Assembly (NCBI RefSeq): GCF_013340285.1 | Contig: NZ_BLVO01000013.1 | Span: 913,574 to 977,573, forward strand | DNA length: 64,000 bases | DNA from: Desulfovibrio subterraneus | GTDB taxonomy: Bacteria > Desulfobacterota > Desulfovibrionia > Desulfovibrionales > Desulfovibrionaceae | Direction of reading: 5' to 3' | In this document: one piece after another, positions 63,915 to 64,000 of the stretch | Position numbering within the stretch: position 1 is the first letter of the stretch | Layout: each line of letters begins with the position of its first letter | Notes under the pieces: model-generated | What the model saw: the letters and a program-made list of their open reading frames with translations, nothing else | Database searches by the model: none | What the model was told of the DNA's origin: nothing | Made by a program: the position numbers and the translations under genes

Positions 63915-63955
63915 CTTGTGTGGCATATGCCACTTGTGGGCCCAAAAAACAAGTG
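63915..63955. promoter_or_regulatory. Repeat-rich region upstream of dapL
   Basis: GTGGCATATGCCAC (63921-63934) is a perfect 14-bp palindrome. ACTTGT occurs at 63915 and 63933, and its inverse ACAAGT at 63950. The cluster lies about 90-125 bases before the dapL start and could be a regulator-binding site. Confidence 0.45.
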
Positions 63956-64000
63956 TTTATTGAGCCCGCAAGCCATGGCAACAAACCGTTTTCGGCAGAT

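Overview
The window looks like chromosomal backbone from a Gram-negative sulfate-reducing bacterium of the Desulfovibrionaceae (Desulfovibrio and relatives). This rests on the protein families present: LL-diaminopimelate aminotransferase, a long pyruvate carboxylase beside an oversized PEP-synthase-like enzyme, manganese-dependent pyrophosphatase, YedF, and a molbindin. It also rests on the gene order rpoN-hpf-ptsN-rapZ-PTS-ppaC, which I recall from Desulfovibrio but could not check here. No rRNA, tRNA, CRISPR array, prophage or insertion sequence was seen. Most genes are moderately GC-rich with clear Shine-Dalgarno sites. AT-rich exceptions are the methyltransferase at 3.2-4.0 kb, the leader at 4.9-5.0 kb, and the sparse stretch at 58.7-59.8 kb.

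Layout. 0-3.1 kb: end of a cation/proton antiporter, a nitroreductase, rsfS, gpmI and a zinc-ribbon protein. 3.1-4.15 kb: an AT-rich methyltransferase bracketed by two identical 37-bp terminator copies. 4.2-11 kb: an NSS-family transporter with a 36-residue MetS-like partner and a structured leader, a DJ-1/PfpI protein, a CaCA antiporter, mtgA, a small Cys protein and purQ. 11.2-16.3 kb: pyrG, then kdsA-kdsC-lptC-lptA-lptB for Kdo synthesis and LPS export. 16.4-22.7 kb: rpoN-hpf-ptsN-rapZ followed by mannose-type EIIA, EIIB and a frameshifted EIIC, then ppaC. 22.7-32.5 kb: a CCA-type nucleotidyltransferase, biotin ligase, pyruvate carboxylase and the PEP-synthase-like enzyme (the pyruvate/oxaloacetate/PEP node).

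32.7-46 kb: M23 peptidase, CBS protein, pcm, a VTT membrane protein, Mrp, a lytic transglycosylase, pgsA, ftsB, TPR and SPOR proteins, fbp, tsaD, trxA-trxB and bamD. 46-56 kb: engB, aroQ, efp, ftsK, lolA, an rRNA pseudouridine synthase with yedF, then msbA with two acyltransferases for lipid A and the outer membrane. 56-64 kb: a CHASE2 adenylate cyclase, a sparse region, molbindin, a membrane protein, fructose-6-phosphate aldolase/transaldolase, a YHS/TRASH-like protein, folK and dapL.

The main theme is envelope biogenesis, with central carbon metabolism and regulation. The observations most worth checking are the duplicated terminator around the methyltransferase, folK without any canonical start codon, the T9-tract frameshift in the PTS EIIC gene, the structured leader before the NSS transporter, and the helical insertion in the PEP-synthase-like enzyme. 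I found no wholly new multi-gene system that the sequence alone would support.
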